A stretch of DNA of 64,000 nucleotides from positions 186,001 through 250,000 of the forward strand of contig CAWCUU010000003.1 in NCBI GenBank assembly GCA_963798855.1, written 5' to 3'. The DNA comes from CAWCUU01 sp963798855 (GTDB lineage: Bacteria; Gemmatimonadota; Gemmatimonadetes; Longimicrobiales; RSA9). The notes beneath the pieces are model-generated. The model was not told the DNA's origin, did no database searches, and saw nothing but the letters and a program-made list of their open reading frames with translations. Below, piece after piece: positions 49,801-57,971 of the stretch (positions within the stretch are counted from its first letter, which is position 1; every line of letters starts with the position of its first letter). The position numbers and the translations under genes are program-made.

Positions 49801-50907
49801 TCAGCGTTCGAGCAGCTCCGGCACGCTTTGCTCGTACGCGATCGGGTGGATCAGCACGGCCTCCGTGTCGCGGGGCAGCCGGATCTCGATCGGCTGGTCC
49901 CGGACGGCGCGACGGAAGCCCTTTCCCTCCAGCACGCGCTCGATATAGAGGCGGCGGCCGACGACCATCACGACCGCGAGCACGGGCACGGCGACCAGCA
50001 ACCCGATCACGTCGAGCAGGTGCGCCATGACCAGCACGCTGAGCAGCGTCAGCACGGGGGGCAGGTGGACCTGCCGCTCCATGATCATCGGCGCGACGAA
50101 GTTCCCCTCGAATAGGTGGACGACGACGCCGAGCAGCACGACGAGCAGCGCCTTCATCAAGGTTCCCTGCCCGAGCACGAAGATAGCCGGCAGCAGCGTC
50201 GAGACGAGCGTGCCAAAGAAAGGGACGATCGCGGCGATTCCGGTGAAGACGCCGAACGCGAGGGCGTAGGGGACGCGCAGGATCATCAGGCCGATCCAGG
50301 TAGCCAGCCCCAGGATGAACATTGCGATCAGCTGTCCGACGATCCAGGAGCGCAGCGTGTGGCCGAGGTCGTCGAGCATGTCCCGGACGAGCTCGCGGTG
50401 GATCGGCGGCACGAGCGTGATCAGCCCCTCCGTGTACGTGCCGGGCCGGATCGCGAGGTAGATGCCCATCACGAGGACGCTGAAGACGTGGATGATGAAG
50501 GTGAGGCTGTTGAAGATGTAGGGCACCCAGCCCCGGAAGTAGCCGGCGATCTCGTTGATGATCGTGCTGACGTAGCTCTCGCCCTGGCCCAGGGGACCGA
50601 GCAGCTGCTGGGCGGCCGGCGAGCGGCGCGCCAGCTCCATCAGGTCGTTCTGCCAGCCGATGAGCAGCTTGGGCAGCGCCTGGAGCAGCTGCTGCGTCTG
50701 CTCCAGCACGGGCGGGACGATGAGGTAGCCGATGCCGACGAGCGCCGCGACGGTGAGCAGGAGCGCGATGACGAGCCCGAGGCCGCGGGGCACGGAGAAG
50801 CGACGCTGCATCGAGTCCGTCGCCGCGCCGAGATAGATCGCGAACAGGATACCGACGAACGCGAGGAGGATGACCTCCGCCACGCTGTAGAGGAAAAGGA
50901 GGAGCAA
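49801..50907 (-). CDS. AI-2E/PerM (DUF20)-family membrane protein
   Basis: At least 368 residues with eight or so hydrophobic segments. The family layout is clear: an N-terminal helix pair (LFLYSVAEVILLAFVGILFAIYL), a periplasmic helical segment (EQTQQLLQALPKLLIGW), then VMGIYLAIRPGTYTEGL, DLGHTLRSWIVGQLIAMFILG, AIVPFFGTLVSTLLPAIFVL and FEGNFVAPMIMERQVHLPP. It exports or transports an unknown small solute in most bacteria. The start is uncertain: the TTG at 50907 is the first usual start codon, but coding-like sequence (SEDVARRGYGTVVVTIFALL) extends upstream to a CTG near the pspA stop. Confidence 0.85.
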   Translation of the reverse strand: MLLLFLYSVAEVILLAFVGILFAIYLGAATDSMQRRFSVPRGLGLVIALLLTVAALVGIGYLIVPPVLEQTQQLLQALPKLLIGWQNDLMELARRSPAAQQLLGPLGQGESYVSTIINEIAGYFRGWVPYIFNSLTFIIHVFSVLVMGIYLAIRPGTYTEGLITLVPPIHRELVRDMLDDLGHTLRSWIVGQLIAMFILGLATWIGLMILRVPYALAFGVFTGIAAIVPFFGTLVSTLLPAIFVLGQGTLMKALLVVLLGVVVHLFEGNFVAPMIMERQVHLPPVLTLLSVLVMAHLLDVIGLLVAVPVLAVVMVVGRRLYIERVLEGKGFRRAVRDQPIEIRLPRDTEAVLIHPIAYEQSVPELLER

Positions 50908-50963
50908 CAGCGCGAAGATCGTGACGACGACCGTGCCGTAGCCACGGCGGGCGACATCCTCGC

Positions 50964-51752
50964 TCAGCGCTCCTCCTCCTCGACCTGCGCCTCCTGGACC
51001 TCGCCTTCCTCGATGCCGGCCTCGTCGGACGGTTGCCCGTCGGAGTTGCCGGCCGGAAGCGCGGCGGACGGCCGGGCGGGGCCGATTCCCATCCGCTGCT
51101 TCAGCGCCTCGAGACGGATCTCCACGCTGTCGGTGCCCTTCAGCTTCGCGAACTCCTGCTCGAGCGTATCGCCCGAGAGGCTCTCACTCACCTCGGCGGC
51201 CGCGAGCGCGCGTCGCTCCGACTCCTCGATCCGTTCCGCCATGCGCTCGAACGCGTCGAACGCCGAGCGGTCGTTGAGGCCGGCCATGGTCTCGTGGATG
51301 CGCTTCTGCGCGGAAGCCCGCTTCTGCTTCGCGACGAGCAGGTTCTTCTTGCGCTTCGCTTCCTCGATCTTCTCGTTGAGCTGGCGCAGCCCGTCCTTCA
51401 GCTTCTCGGTCTCGACGGCCTGCCGCTGCCACGTCTCCTCCAGGCTAGCGCCGCGCTCGGCGTGCTCCTGGTGACGCAGCAGCGCCTGCTTGGCGAGGTC
51501 GTCGCGGTTCTCCCGCACAGCCAGCACCGCGCGGTTCTCCCAGTCGTCCGCCTGCTTTCGCTCCCCCTCGACCTGCGCCTTCAGCTTCCGCTCGTCGGCG
51601 ATCGCGACGGCGACCTCCTGCTTCGCCCGCGCGAGCTGCTCGCGCATGTCGATGAGAACCTGGTTGAGCACCTTCTCCGGGTTCTCGCCACGTGAGATCG
51701 CGTCGTTGAGGTTCGAGCGGAGCAGCAGGGACAGTCTCTGCAGAATGCCCAT
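50964..51752 (-). CDS. pspA: PspA/IM30-family phage-shock protein
   Basis: This 262-residue, almost entirely helical coiled-coil protein begins MGILQRLSLLLRSNLNDAI with the amphipathic membrane-binding helix, followed by NPEKVLNQVLIDMREQLARAK, the usual PspA signature. Long heptad-like Lys/Glu/Gln-rich helices run to about residue 215, then a disordered acidic tail (GEVQEAQVEEEER). PspA/IM30 proteins assemble on stressed inner membranes to hold them intact. The ATG at 51752 is preceded by GTGAGGAA. The gene lies 4 bp after a CesT/YbjN-like gene and just ahead of the membrane permease gene. Confidence 0.92.
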   Translation of the reverse strand: MGILQRLSLLLRSNLNDAISRGENPEKVLNQVLIDMREQLARAKQEVAVAIADERKLKAQVEGERKQADDWENRAVLAVRENRDDLAKQALLRHQEHAERGASLEETWQRQAVETEKLKDGLRQLNEKIEEAKRKKNLLVAKQKRASAQKRIHETMAGLNDRSAFDAFERMAERIEESERRALAAAEVSESLSGDTLEQEFAKLKGTDSVEIRLEALKQRMGIGPARPSAALPAGNSDGQPSDEAGIEEGEVQEAQVEEEER

Positions 51753-51756
51753 TTCC

Positions 51757-52167
51757 TCACGTCTCCTGTGCGACCGGGACGAGCGCGGCCAGCCCCTGCA
51801 TGTGGCTGGAGGCCGCGAGCAGCAGACTCTCGTAGGAGCTGCGCAGCTCGTGGAAATCCAGCGTCTCGAGCTCGAGCGCATCCGAGAGGACGACGTCGTT
51901 GCCCTCTATGCCGTAGCTGCCGTGCACGATGTCGGTGGCGTTCAGCACCAGCAACCGACGGTAGAACCCGGCCATCCGTGCATCGTCCATCTCCTGCGGA
52001 AGGTCCATCACCTTGAGGCGCAGGAGAACGACCGGCGGTGAATAGTGCATGACGACGGGAACGCTGCTCTGCTCCGGGGAGCGGAGCACCCACATTCCGT
52101 CGTCCACCTCCTCCACCTCGGCACCCATTCGGATGAGCCAGCCTTCCAGATCCTCGCGCGTAATCAT
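51757..52167 (-). CDS. CesT/YbjN-like small protein ahead of pspA
   Basis: This 136-residue protein has a fold pattern of an N-terminal helix (TREDLEGWLIRMGAEVEEV), strands (WVLRSPEQSSVPVVMHYSPPVVLLRLKVMDLP), a helix (RMAGFYRRLLVLNA), then a strand (GSYGIEGNDVVLSDAL) and a final helix. This is the order of class I type III chaperones and YbjN proteins. A true secretion chaperone is unlikely as no secretion genes are near. The tight link (4 bp) to pspA suggests a partner in envelope stress or in controlling PspA. Assignment is by pattern only. Confidence 0.65.
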   Translation of the reverse strand: MITREDLEGWLIRMGAEVEEVDDGMWVLRSPEQSSVPVVMHYSPPVVLLRLKVMDLPQEMDDARMAGFYRRLLVLNATDIVHGSYGIEGNDVVLSDALELETLDFHELRSSYESLLLAASSHMQGLAALVPVAQET

Positions 52168-52456
52168 TTCGCTCGCTCCGATACGAAGATTTCGGTGGGT
52201 CGGTGTCCCCTACGCTAGCGCGGGTAGGGCGGTTTCAGCAAGGCGATCCGGCGTGGCGCTTCCGCGGCATCGCGGCGAGATGGCGCGCAGCGCGAATCCA
52301 TGGCAGACTCAGGCGGCTCAGGCGCGCCCCGGTGGCCACCGGGCGGGCGCCGCTCTGCGCGCGACGCAGCAGAGGCGAAACCTGCTCGACTTGCCGGCGT
52401 ACGAGAGAGCACGACGCCCGAACTTCCCGCGCATTCCCCGACCGACGGAGTCGACG

Positions 52457-52813
52457 ATGTCGGACTCAGCCCTGCTCGCGCTCGTGATGATCGTCTTCAT
52501 CCTGACGTTCGGCGGCACGATCCTGCTGCGACCGCTGACGAAGCGGCTTGCCGACTATCTCGACGTGAAGACGCGCAGCCGCCTGAGCGGCGCGGACGAG
52601 GAGGAGATCCGACGGCTGCGTGAGGCGCTCGAAGCCACGAACGGCCGCCTGGCGCTGCTGGAGGAACGCCAGGACTTCACCGACAGGATGCTCGCGCGCG
52701 GCCGCCAGCCGTCGGCGCTATTCGCGGCGGAGGCGCCGTCCACGGCGACGGATCGCGACGCGGAGCCGGCTCGGGAGCCAGCGACCGGCGCCCGCACCGG
52801 CAAGGACGTCTGA
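52457..52813 (+). CDS. Small membrane protein with coiled coil, PspB-like in shape
   Basis: This 118-residue protein has an N-terminal transmembrane helix (ALLALVMIVFILTFGGTILL), a basic stretch (RPLTKRLADYLDVKTRSRL), then a coiled coil (EEEIRRLREALEATNGRLALLEERQDF) and a disordered tail. PspB of the phage-shock system has the same order: one helix and a coiled coil with an 'R-LE-IL' end. It is divergent from the pspA operon, about 290 bp away. The gap 52168-52456 holds no gene that I can support. Homology to PspB is not shown, only shape and neighbourhood. Confidence 0.6.
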   Translation: MSDSALLALVMIVFILTFGGTILLRPLTKRLADYLDVKTRSRLSGADEEEIRRLREALEATNGRLALLEERQDFTDRMLARGRQPSALFAAEAPSTATDRDAEPAREPATGARTGKDV

Positions 52814-52845
52814 CCGGCTTTCGTAGGCGATTCCGCGGAGAAAGG

Positions 52846-53967
52846 ATGAGGATCCCCGCGCGAACGGCGCTGCGGATCGGCGCCGCGGTCGTGGCGGTGC
52901 TCTCGCACTTCGGCGCCGCGAGCGCGCAGACGGTGAGCGGCCGGGTCATCGAGAACGGCACCGGACGGCCGCTGGCCGGCGCCTTCGTCGTCCTGCTCGA
53001 TGACGCGGGCACGCAGCGGGACGGCGTGCTGACGGACAGCGCGGGCTCATTCTCGATCACGGCGCCGGGTCCCGGCAGCTACACGCTGCGGGCCGACTTC
53101 ATTGGTCATGCCAGCCCGCAGTCTCCTCCGCTGACCCTGGCGGCGGGCCAGACCCTATCCTTTCTGCTCAAGGCGGACGTCTACGCGATCCCGCTGGCGG
53201 GCCTCCAGGTGCGGGGGCGCCAGCGCTGCGAGCGACAACCGCGCGCAGGCGAGACCACGGCCCGGCTCTGGGAGGAGGCGCGCAAGGCGCTCGCCGTCGC
53301 GGCCTGGGTCCAGTCGCGGACGACGCTGCGATTCCGGATCGCCCGCTACCATCGGATCCTGGATCCGGTGCGCATGAGGGTGATCGACGAGCAGCGCACG
53401 GTCCGGGCGGGGTACGGCATGGCCAGCCCGTTCCGCAGCATCTCCGCCGAGCAGCTGGCCGACAGCGGCTACATGCGAGCGGGGCCCGCCAACGAGTACT
53501 TCATGTACTACGCTCCCGACGCCGACGTGCTGCTCTCCGAGAGTTTCGTGGATCTGCACTGTTTCCACGTGCGTACGGAGAAGCCGCCCGAGCCCGGCTG
53601 GATCGGGCTCGCGTTCGAGGCGATCCGGCGCGACCGACCGGACATACGAGGCGTGCTCTGGCTCGACCGGGAGACGGCGGAGCTGCGGACGATCGAGTTT
53701 CACTACGTGAACCTGCCCTGGGACGTCGATCCGGCCGCGCAGGGCGGGTTCATCGCGCTCACGCGCGTCCCCACCGGTCCGTGGATCGTCAGTCGCTGGT
53801 GGATCCGGATGCCGAGAATGGCCGAGCAGCGCCTGACGCTGTTCGGCCAGCCGTCCCGGGCGAGCTTCATGCTGACCGGCGTCGAGCAGGAGGGCGGCGA
53901 GGTGCTGGAGGTGAGGAACTCTGCCGGGCAGAGCCTGCTGCGGGCGACGCCGGAAGCCGGCGCCTGA
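52846..53967 (+). CDS. Secreted protein with carboxypeptidase regulatory-like domain
   Basis: This 373-residue protein has a signal peptide (to about ASAQ), then a carboxypeptidase regulatory-like beta-sandwich: VSGRVIENGTGRPLAGAFVVLLD, GVLTDSAGSFSI, PGSYTLRADFIGH. The C-terminal 250 residues (RCERQPRAGETTARLWEEARKALA, IRGVLWLDRETAELRTIEFHYVNLP) are found in many Gemmatimonadota/Bacteroidota proteins that start with this domain and have no known activity. It lies 32 bp after the small membrane protein gene and is preceded by GGAGAAAGG. Probably periplasmic, role unknown. Confidence 0.75.
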   Translation: MRIPARTALRIGAAVVAVLSHFGAASAQTVSGRVIENGTGRPLAGAFVVLLDDAGTQRDGVLTDSAGSFSITAPGPGSYTLRADFIGHASPQSPPLTLAAGQTLSFLLKADVYAIPLAGLQVRGRQRCERQPRAGETTARLWEEARKALAVAAWVQSRTTLRFRIARYHRILDPVRMRVIDEQRTVRAGYGMASPFRSISAEQLADSGYMRAGPANEYFMYYAPDADVLLSESFVDLHCFHVRTEKPPEPGWIGLAFEAIRRDRPDIRGVLWLDRETAELRTIEFHYVNLPWDVDPAAQGGFIALTRVPTGPWIVSRWWIRMPRMAEQRLTLFGQPSRASFMLTGVEQEGGEVLEVRNSAGQSLLRATPEAGA

Positions 53968-54032
53968 GCGCTTCGGCGGCCGTCGCTCGGCCGGGCAAGC
54001 CGAAGCGGCTCGCTCAGCCGAGGCGCGCCCAC

Positions 54033-56993
54033 TCAGCCGACGGCCGCGAGCCCCAGCAGCTCGGCGAGGAACCGGCCGGTATGGGAGAGCGGGTTCGCCG
54101 CGATCCCCTCGGGGGTGCCCTCGGCGATGATGTCGCCGCCCGCCTCGCCGCCCTCGGGACCGAGGTCGATGACCCAGTCCGCGGTCTTGATCACGTCGAG
54201 GTTGTGCTCGATCACCACCACCGTGTTGCCCTTCTCCACCAGCCGATGAAGCACGTCCAGCAGCATGCGCACGTCCTCGAAATGCAGGCCGGTGGTCGGC
54301 TCGTCGAGGATGTAGAACGTCTGACCCGTATCCCGCTTCGATAGCTCCGTCGCGAGCTTGACGCGCTGCGCCTCACCGCCGCTCAGCGTGGTCGCGGACT
54401 GGCCGAGGTGGATGTAGCCGAGACCGACGTCGGAGAGCGTCTGCAGGCGGGCGCGGATGCGCGGCACCGCGTCGAAGAACTCGAGCGCCTCGTCCACGGT
54501 CATCTCCAGCACATCCGCTATGTTGCGTGCCTTGTACAGCACCTCCAGCGTCTCGCGGTTGTAGCGCTTGCCGCGGCAGACGTCGCAGGGGATGTAGACA
54601 TCGGGCAGGAAGTGCATCTCGATCTTGACCAGGCCGTCGCCCTGGCACCCCTCGCAGCGGCCGCCCTTCACGTTGAAGGAGAAGCGGCCGGGCGAGTAAC
54701 CTCGGATCTTTGACTCCGGCAGCTCGGCGAAGAGCTGCCGGATCGGCGTGAAGAGCCCGGTGTAGGTGGCCGGATTGGAGCGGGGAGTGCGTCCGATCGG
54801 CGACTGGTCCACATCCACGACCTTGTCCACGCGCTCGAGTCCGTCCAGCCCGTCGTGCGCACCGGGCACGACCCGCGCGCGGTAGAAGTGACGGGCCAGC
54901 GCCAGGTAAAGGATGTCGTTGACGAGCGTGCTCTTGCCCGAGCCGCTCACGCCGGTCACGCAGGTGAACGTGGCCAGCGGGAAGCGCACGTCGATGTTCC
55001 TCAGGTTGTGCTGCCGGGCTCCACGAATCGTGAGCGCGTTGTCGTACGGCTCCGCGACGCGCCGCTGCTTCGGCACGGCGATCTCACGGTCGCCGCGCAG
55101 GTAGGCGGCGGTCAGCGAGTCGGGACTCGCCAGCAGGTCCTCGACGGTTCCGCGCGCGACGACCTCGCCGCCGTGGCGGCCGGCGCCGGGGCCGAGGTCG
55201 AGGACGTAGTCCGCGGACAGGATGGTGTCGCGGTCGTGCTCGACCACGAGGACCGTGTTGCCGAGGTCGCGGAGACGATCCAGCGTCTGAAGCAGCCGCT
55301 CGTTGTCGCGCGAATGCAGCCCGATCGACGGCTCATCCAGGATGTAGAGCACGCCGACGAGGCGGCTGCCGATCTGTGTCGCGAGCCGGATGCGCTGCGC
55401 CTCGCCACCGGACAGCGTCTCCGCGCTGCGACCGAGCGTCAGGTACTCCAGCCCGACGTCGACGAGGAACTCCAGCCGCTCGCGCACCTCCTTCAGCACC
55501 GGACCCGCGATCTCCGCCGGCAACGCGGAAGGGTCGCCGGCGACGCGGTCGGTAAGGGCGAGGCCGCCGAAGAACTCGAGCGCGGAGGAGACGCTCATCG
55601 CGACGATGTCGCCGATGCTGCGCTCCGCGATCGTCACCGCGAGGCTCTCCGGCCGCAGCCGGGCCCCGCCGCACGCGTGGCAGGGCAGCACCGACATGTA
55701 CTCCTGCAGCTGCTCCCGCACCGCGTCCGAGCCGGTCTCCTCGTATCGGCGCATGACGTTCGCGATCACGCCTTCCCACGGCTCCTCGTAATGCCCCTTC
55801 GTGCCTCCCGCACGGTAGGGGAAGCGGATCTCGTCATTGCCCGAGCCGTACAGGATCGCCTGGCGCACGTTCCCGGGCAGATCGCCCCAGTTCGTGTTTG
55901 GGTCGAAGCCGTAGTGCTCGGCGAGCCCCGGGATCACGGAGCGGCGCAGATGGCCGCTCGGCTCGCCCCACGGCAGGATCACGCCCTCGAGGATCGAGAT
56001 CACCGGGTCGCCCAGCACGAGCTCCGGGTTGACCTCCCGCCGTGTGCCGAGCCCGCCGCACCCCTCGCACGCTCCGTATGGCGAGTTGAAGGAGAACTGA
56101 CGCGGCTCCAGCTCCGGCAGCGACGTGCCGCAGTGGACGCAGGCGTATTTCTCGCTGAACAGGCGTGATTGCGCCTGTTCAGCAGGCTCCCCGCCACCGC
56201 CCTGCCCTGCCTCCGGCTGGGGCGCCCCACCGCTCCCCAGCTCATCCCCAGGCTGGGGCGCCGTCCCATCGCCGCGTCGGGGGTGCAGCACGACCTCGAC
56301 GATACCGGATGCAGTGCGCAGCGCGGTCTCGATCGAGTCGGCGAGGCGCTGGCGGTCTTCGGGACGAACCACGAGGCGGTCCACGACGAGCGCGACGTCG
56401 TGGTTCTGGTGCCGATTGAGCTTCGGCGCGTGCTCGAGCTCGTACGTGTCGCCGTCCACCCGGACGCGCACGAAGCCCTTGCGGCGCGCGTCCTCGAACA
56501 GGTCCCGGAACTCGCCCTTGCGGCCGCGGACGAGGGGGGCGAGCACCTCGATGCGGTCGCCCTCGGGCCAGGTCAGGATCTGGTCCGTGATCTGGGTGGC
56601 CGACTGCCGTCGCACCGGCCGGCCGCAGCTCGTGCAGTGCGGCGTGCCGACCCGCGCCCAGAGCAGGCGCAGGTAGTCGTAGACCTCGGTGACGGTGCCG
56701 ACGGTCGAGCGAGGATTTCGCCCCGTCGTCTTCTGCTCGATCGAGATGGCGGGCGAGAGCCCCTCGATCGAATCGACATCCGGCTTCTCCATCACGCCGA
56801 GGAACTGGCGTGCGTAGGCGGACAGCGACTCGACGTAGCGGCGCTGCCCCTCCGCGTAGATCGTGTCGAACGCGAGCGACGACTTGCCCGAGCCGGACAA
56901 CCCCGTGATCACGACCAACCGGTCGCGCGGAATCTCGACGTCGATGTCACGGAGGTTGTGCTCGCGCGCGCCGCGCACGATGAGATGGTCCAT
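54033..56993 (-). CDS. uvrA: Excinuclease ABC subunit A
   Basis: UvrA (986 residues) recognises DNA damage in nucleotide excision repair. Both ATPase modules are present: Walker A GLSGSGKSSL at 31-40 and GVSGSGKSTL later, ABC signatures LSGGEAQRIRLATQIGS and LSGGEAQRVKLATELSK, and zinc-finger cysteines CVHC (285-288), CEGCGG, CHACGG, CEGCQG and CDVCRG. Residues about 238-276 are an extra Gly/Pro/Gln-rich insert just ahead of the first zinc finger, encoded by a GC-rich repeat-like stretch with a CCCCAGCC..GGGG motif. The insert position is a surface loop, so function should hold. The start is MDHLIVRGAREHNL, the canonical N-terminus. Confidence 0.97.
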   Translation of the reverse strand: MDHLIVRGAREHNLRDIDVEIPRDRLVVITGLSGSGKSSLAFDTIYAEGQRRYVESLSAYARQFLGVMEKPDVDSIEGLSPAISIEQKTTGRNPRSTVGTVTEVYDYLRLLWARVGTPHCTSCGRPVRRQSATQITDQILTWPEGDRIEVLAPLVRGRKGEFRDLFEDARRKGFVRVRVDGDTYELEHAPKLNRHQNHDVALVVDRLVVRPEDRQRLADSIETALRTASGIVEVVLHPRRGDGTAPQPGDELGSGGAPQPEAGQGGGGEPAEQAQSRLFSEKYACVHCGTSLPELEPRQFSFNSPYGACEGCGGLGTRREVNPELVLGDPVISILEGVILPWGEPSGHLRRSVIPGLAEHYGFDPNTNWGDLPGNVRQAILYGSGNDEIRFPYRAGGTKGHYEEPWEGVIANVMRRYEETGSDAVREQLQEYMSVLPCHACGGARLRPESLAVTIAERSIGDIVAMSVSSALEFFGGLALTDRVAGDPSALPAEIAGPVLKEVRERLEFLVDVGLEYLTLGRSAETLSGGEAQRIRLATQIGSRLVGVLYILDEPSIGLHSRDNERLLQTLDRLRDLGNTVLVVEHDRDTILSADYVLDLGPGAGRHGGEVVARGTVEDLLASPDSLTAAYLRGDREIAVPKQRRVAEPYDNALTIRGARQHNLRNIDVRFPLATFTCVTGVSGSGKSTLVNDILYLALARHFYRARVVPGAHDGLDGLERVDKVVDVDQSPIGRTPRSNPATYTGLFTPIRQLFAELPESKIRGYSPGRFSFNVKGGRCEGCQGDGLVKIEMHFLPDVYIPCDVCRGKRYNRETLEVLYKARNIADVLEMTVDEALEFFDAVPRIRARLQTLSDVGLGYIHLGQSATTLSGGEAQRVKLATELSKRDTGQTFYILDEPTTGLHFEDVRMLLDVLHRLVEKGNTVVVIEHNLDVIKTADWVIDLGPEGGEAGGDIIAEGTPEGIAANPLSHTGRFLAELLGLAAVG

Positions 56994-57059
56994 TGCCCTC
57001 GTGGGTTGTTTCCGACAGGCGGCCGCAGTGACAGAGGCTGTAGTACCCGGCTTGTGCGT

Positions 57060-57290
57060 CCCGGTTCGGTGGCGGGGGCGCGGACCGCTGGCGCGGTCCG
57101 GGCGCGGCCGTTCCGGCCGGGCGCCGCCTGCGGCGGGGCGCGGCCCTGTCGGGCCGGGCCGGCCCTGCGGGCCGGGGGGCGCCTGCGGCGGGGGCGCGCG
57201 GCGCTTCGCGCGCGGGGGGGGTCCTGCGGACCGGAAGGCCGCCTGCGGCGGGGGGCGCGGCGCTTCGCGCGCGGGGTACTCTCCCGGGCG
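57060..57290. repeat. Hairpin mosaic B: TNC-loop arm left of the four-helix-bundle gene
   Basis: Perfect short hairpins have different stems but a shared loop type on the + strand: GGACCGC-TGGC-GCGGTCC (57082-57099), GGCCG-TTC-CGGCC (57106-57118), GGCCC-TGTC-GGGCC (57142-57155), GGCCC-TGC-GGGCC (57161-57173), GCGC-TTC-GCGC (57201-57211 and 57260-57270), GGTCC-TGC-GGACC (57220-57232). GGGGCGC-type spacers separate them. It fills the 359-bp gap between the uvrA start and the next gene and ends about 60 bp before that gene. Confidence 0.88.
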
Positions 57291-57352
57291 GCCGGTTTTA
57301 CCATTCCGCTGTCCACTCCGCCTTGCGAATATCGGGCTGCAAGGGGAGGCTC

Positions 57353-57718
57353 ATGCGTCCGGTCGAACGACTCGCCGTCTACAAAGTCCAGCAGCAGGCC
57401 GTGAAGCTGCTCGAGCCTCTGATCGAGCGATTGGAGCGGCACGCGCCGGCAACCGCAGATCAGATCGACCGGGCGCTCGATTCGATGTCCTTCAATACGG
57501 CGGAAGGCGCGTCGGAGCACAAGCCACGCGAGAAGGCTCGCTTCTATAGAATCGCCCGGCGATCGGGCAACGAAGTCCTCGAAGGCCTCTGCGCGCGGGC
57601 AGCGAAAAGGCACCTCACCCCCGAGGAGATCGACCCGCCATACTCCCTCCTGAACCGTGCCTGCGCCATGCTGGTCAACCTTGCGAAAAAGTTTGAGGAG
57701 CCGAACGACTCTCCGTAG
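57353..57718 (+). CDS. Four-helix-bundle protein, 23S-rRNA intervening-sequence (IVP/S23) family
   Basis: This 121-residue protein starts at the ATG preceded by AAGGGGAGG. Four amphipathic helices can be read: ERLAVYKVQQQAVKLLEPLIERL, ADQIDRALDSMSFNTAEGASEH, REKARFYRIARRSGNEVLEGL and SLLNRACAMLVNLAKKFEE. The 'A-S-N-AEG' and 'K-R-FY-IARGS--E' patterns mark the family, which includes proteins encoded in 23S rRNA intervening sequences and is structurally like the Avd protein of diversity-generating retroelements. Here there is no rRNA and no reverse transcriptase. The gene is framed on both sides by hairpin mosaics, suggesting a link between the protein and the repeats. Confidence 0.85.
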   Translation: MRPVERLAVYKVQQQAVKLLEPLIERLERHAPATADQIDRALDSMSFNTAEGASEHKPREKARFYRIARRSGNEVLEGLCARAAKRHLTPEEIDPPYSLLNRACAMLVNLAKKFEEPNDSP

Positions 57719-57720
57719 CC

Positions 57721-57960
57721 CCGCCCGCGAAGCGTGGCGCCCCCGCCCGCGAAGCGTGGCGCCCCCGCCCGCGAAGCGTGGCGGCCCCGCCCCGAAGGGG
57801 CGCCCCCGCCGCGAAGCGGCGCCAGCCGGCCCGAAGGGCCGCCCCCGGCCGAAAGGCCGCTCCGCCCGGAGGGCGCGCCCGGCGGCGCCAGCCGCCGCGC
57901 CCCCGCAGGGCGCCCCGACGCGGCGCCGGCATAGCCGGCGGCACGTCGGCGCCCGCGCCG
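57721..57960. repeat. Hairpin mosaic C: GNA-loop arm right of the four-helix-bundle gene
   Basis: It begins 3 bp after the gene's stop codon. First come three copies of a 22-bp unit built on CGC-GAA-GCG (period 22, from 57726). Then come hairpins with changing stems: GCCCC-GAA-GGGGC (57789-57801), GCCGC-GAA-GCGGC (57808-57820), GGCCC-GAA-GGGCC (57828-57840), GGCC-GAAA-GGCC (57847-57858), CGCCC-GGA-GGGCG (57863-57875), GGCGGC-GCCA-GCCGCC (57881-57896), and GCCGGC-ATA-GCCGGC (57926-57940). The orientation is opposite to mosaic B. Confidence 0.9.
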
Positions 57961-57971
57961 CGCCCAAGCTC

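Noticed and set aside
57353..57718. Diversity-generating retroelement (Avd-like gene)
   Set aside because: The four-helix bundle is Avd-like in fold only. There is no reverse transcriptase and no template/variable repeat pair, and the flanking repeats are hairpin mosaics.
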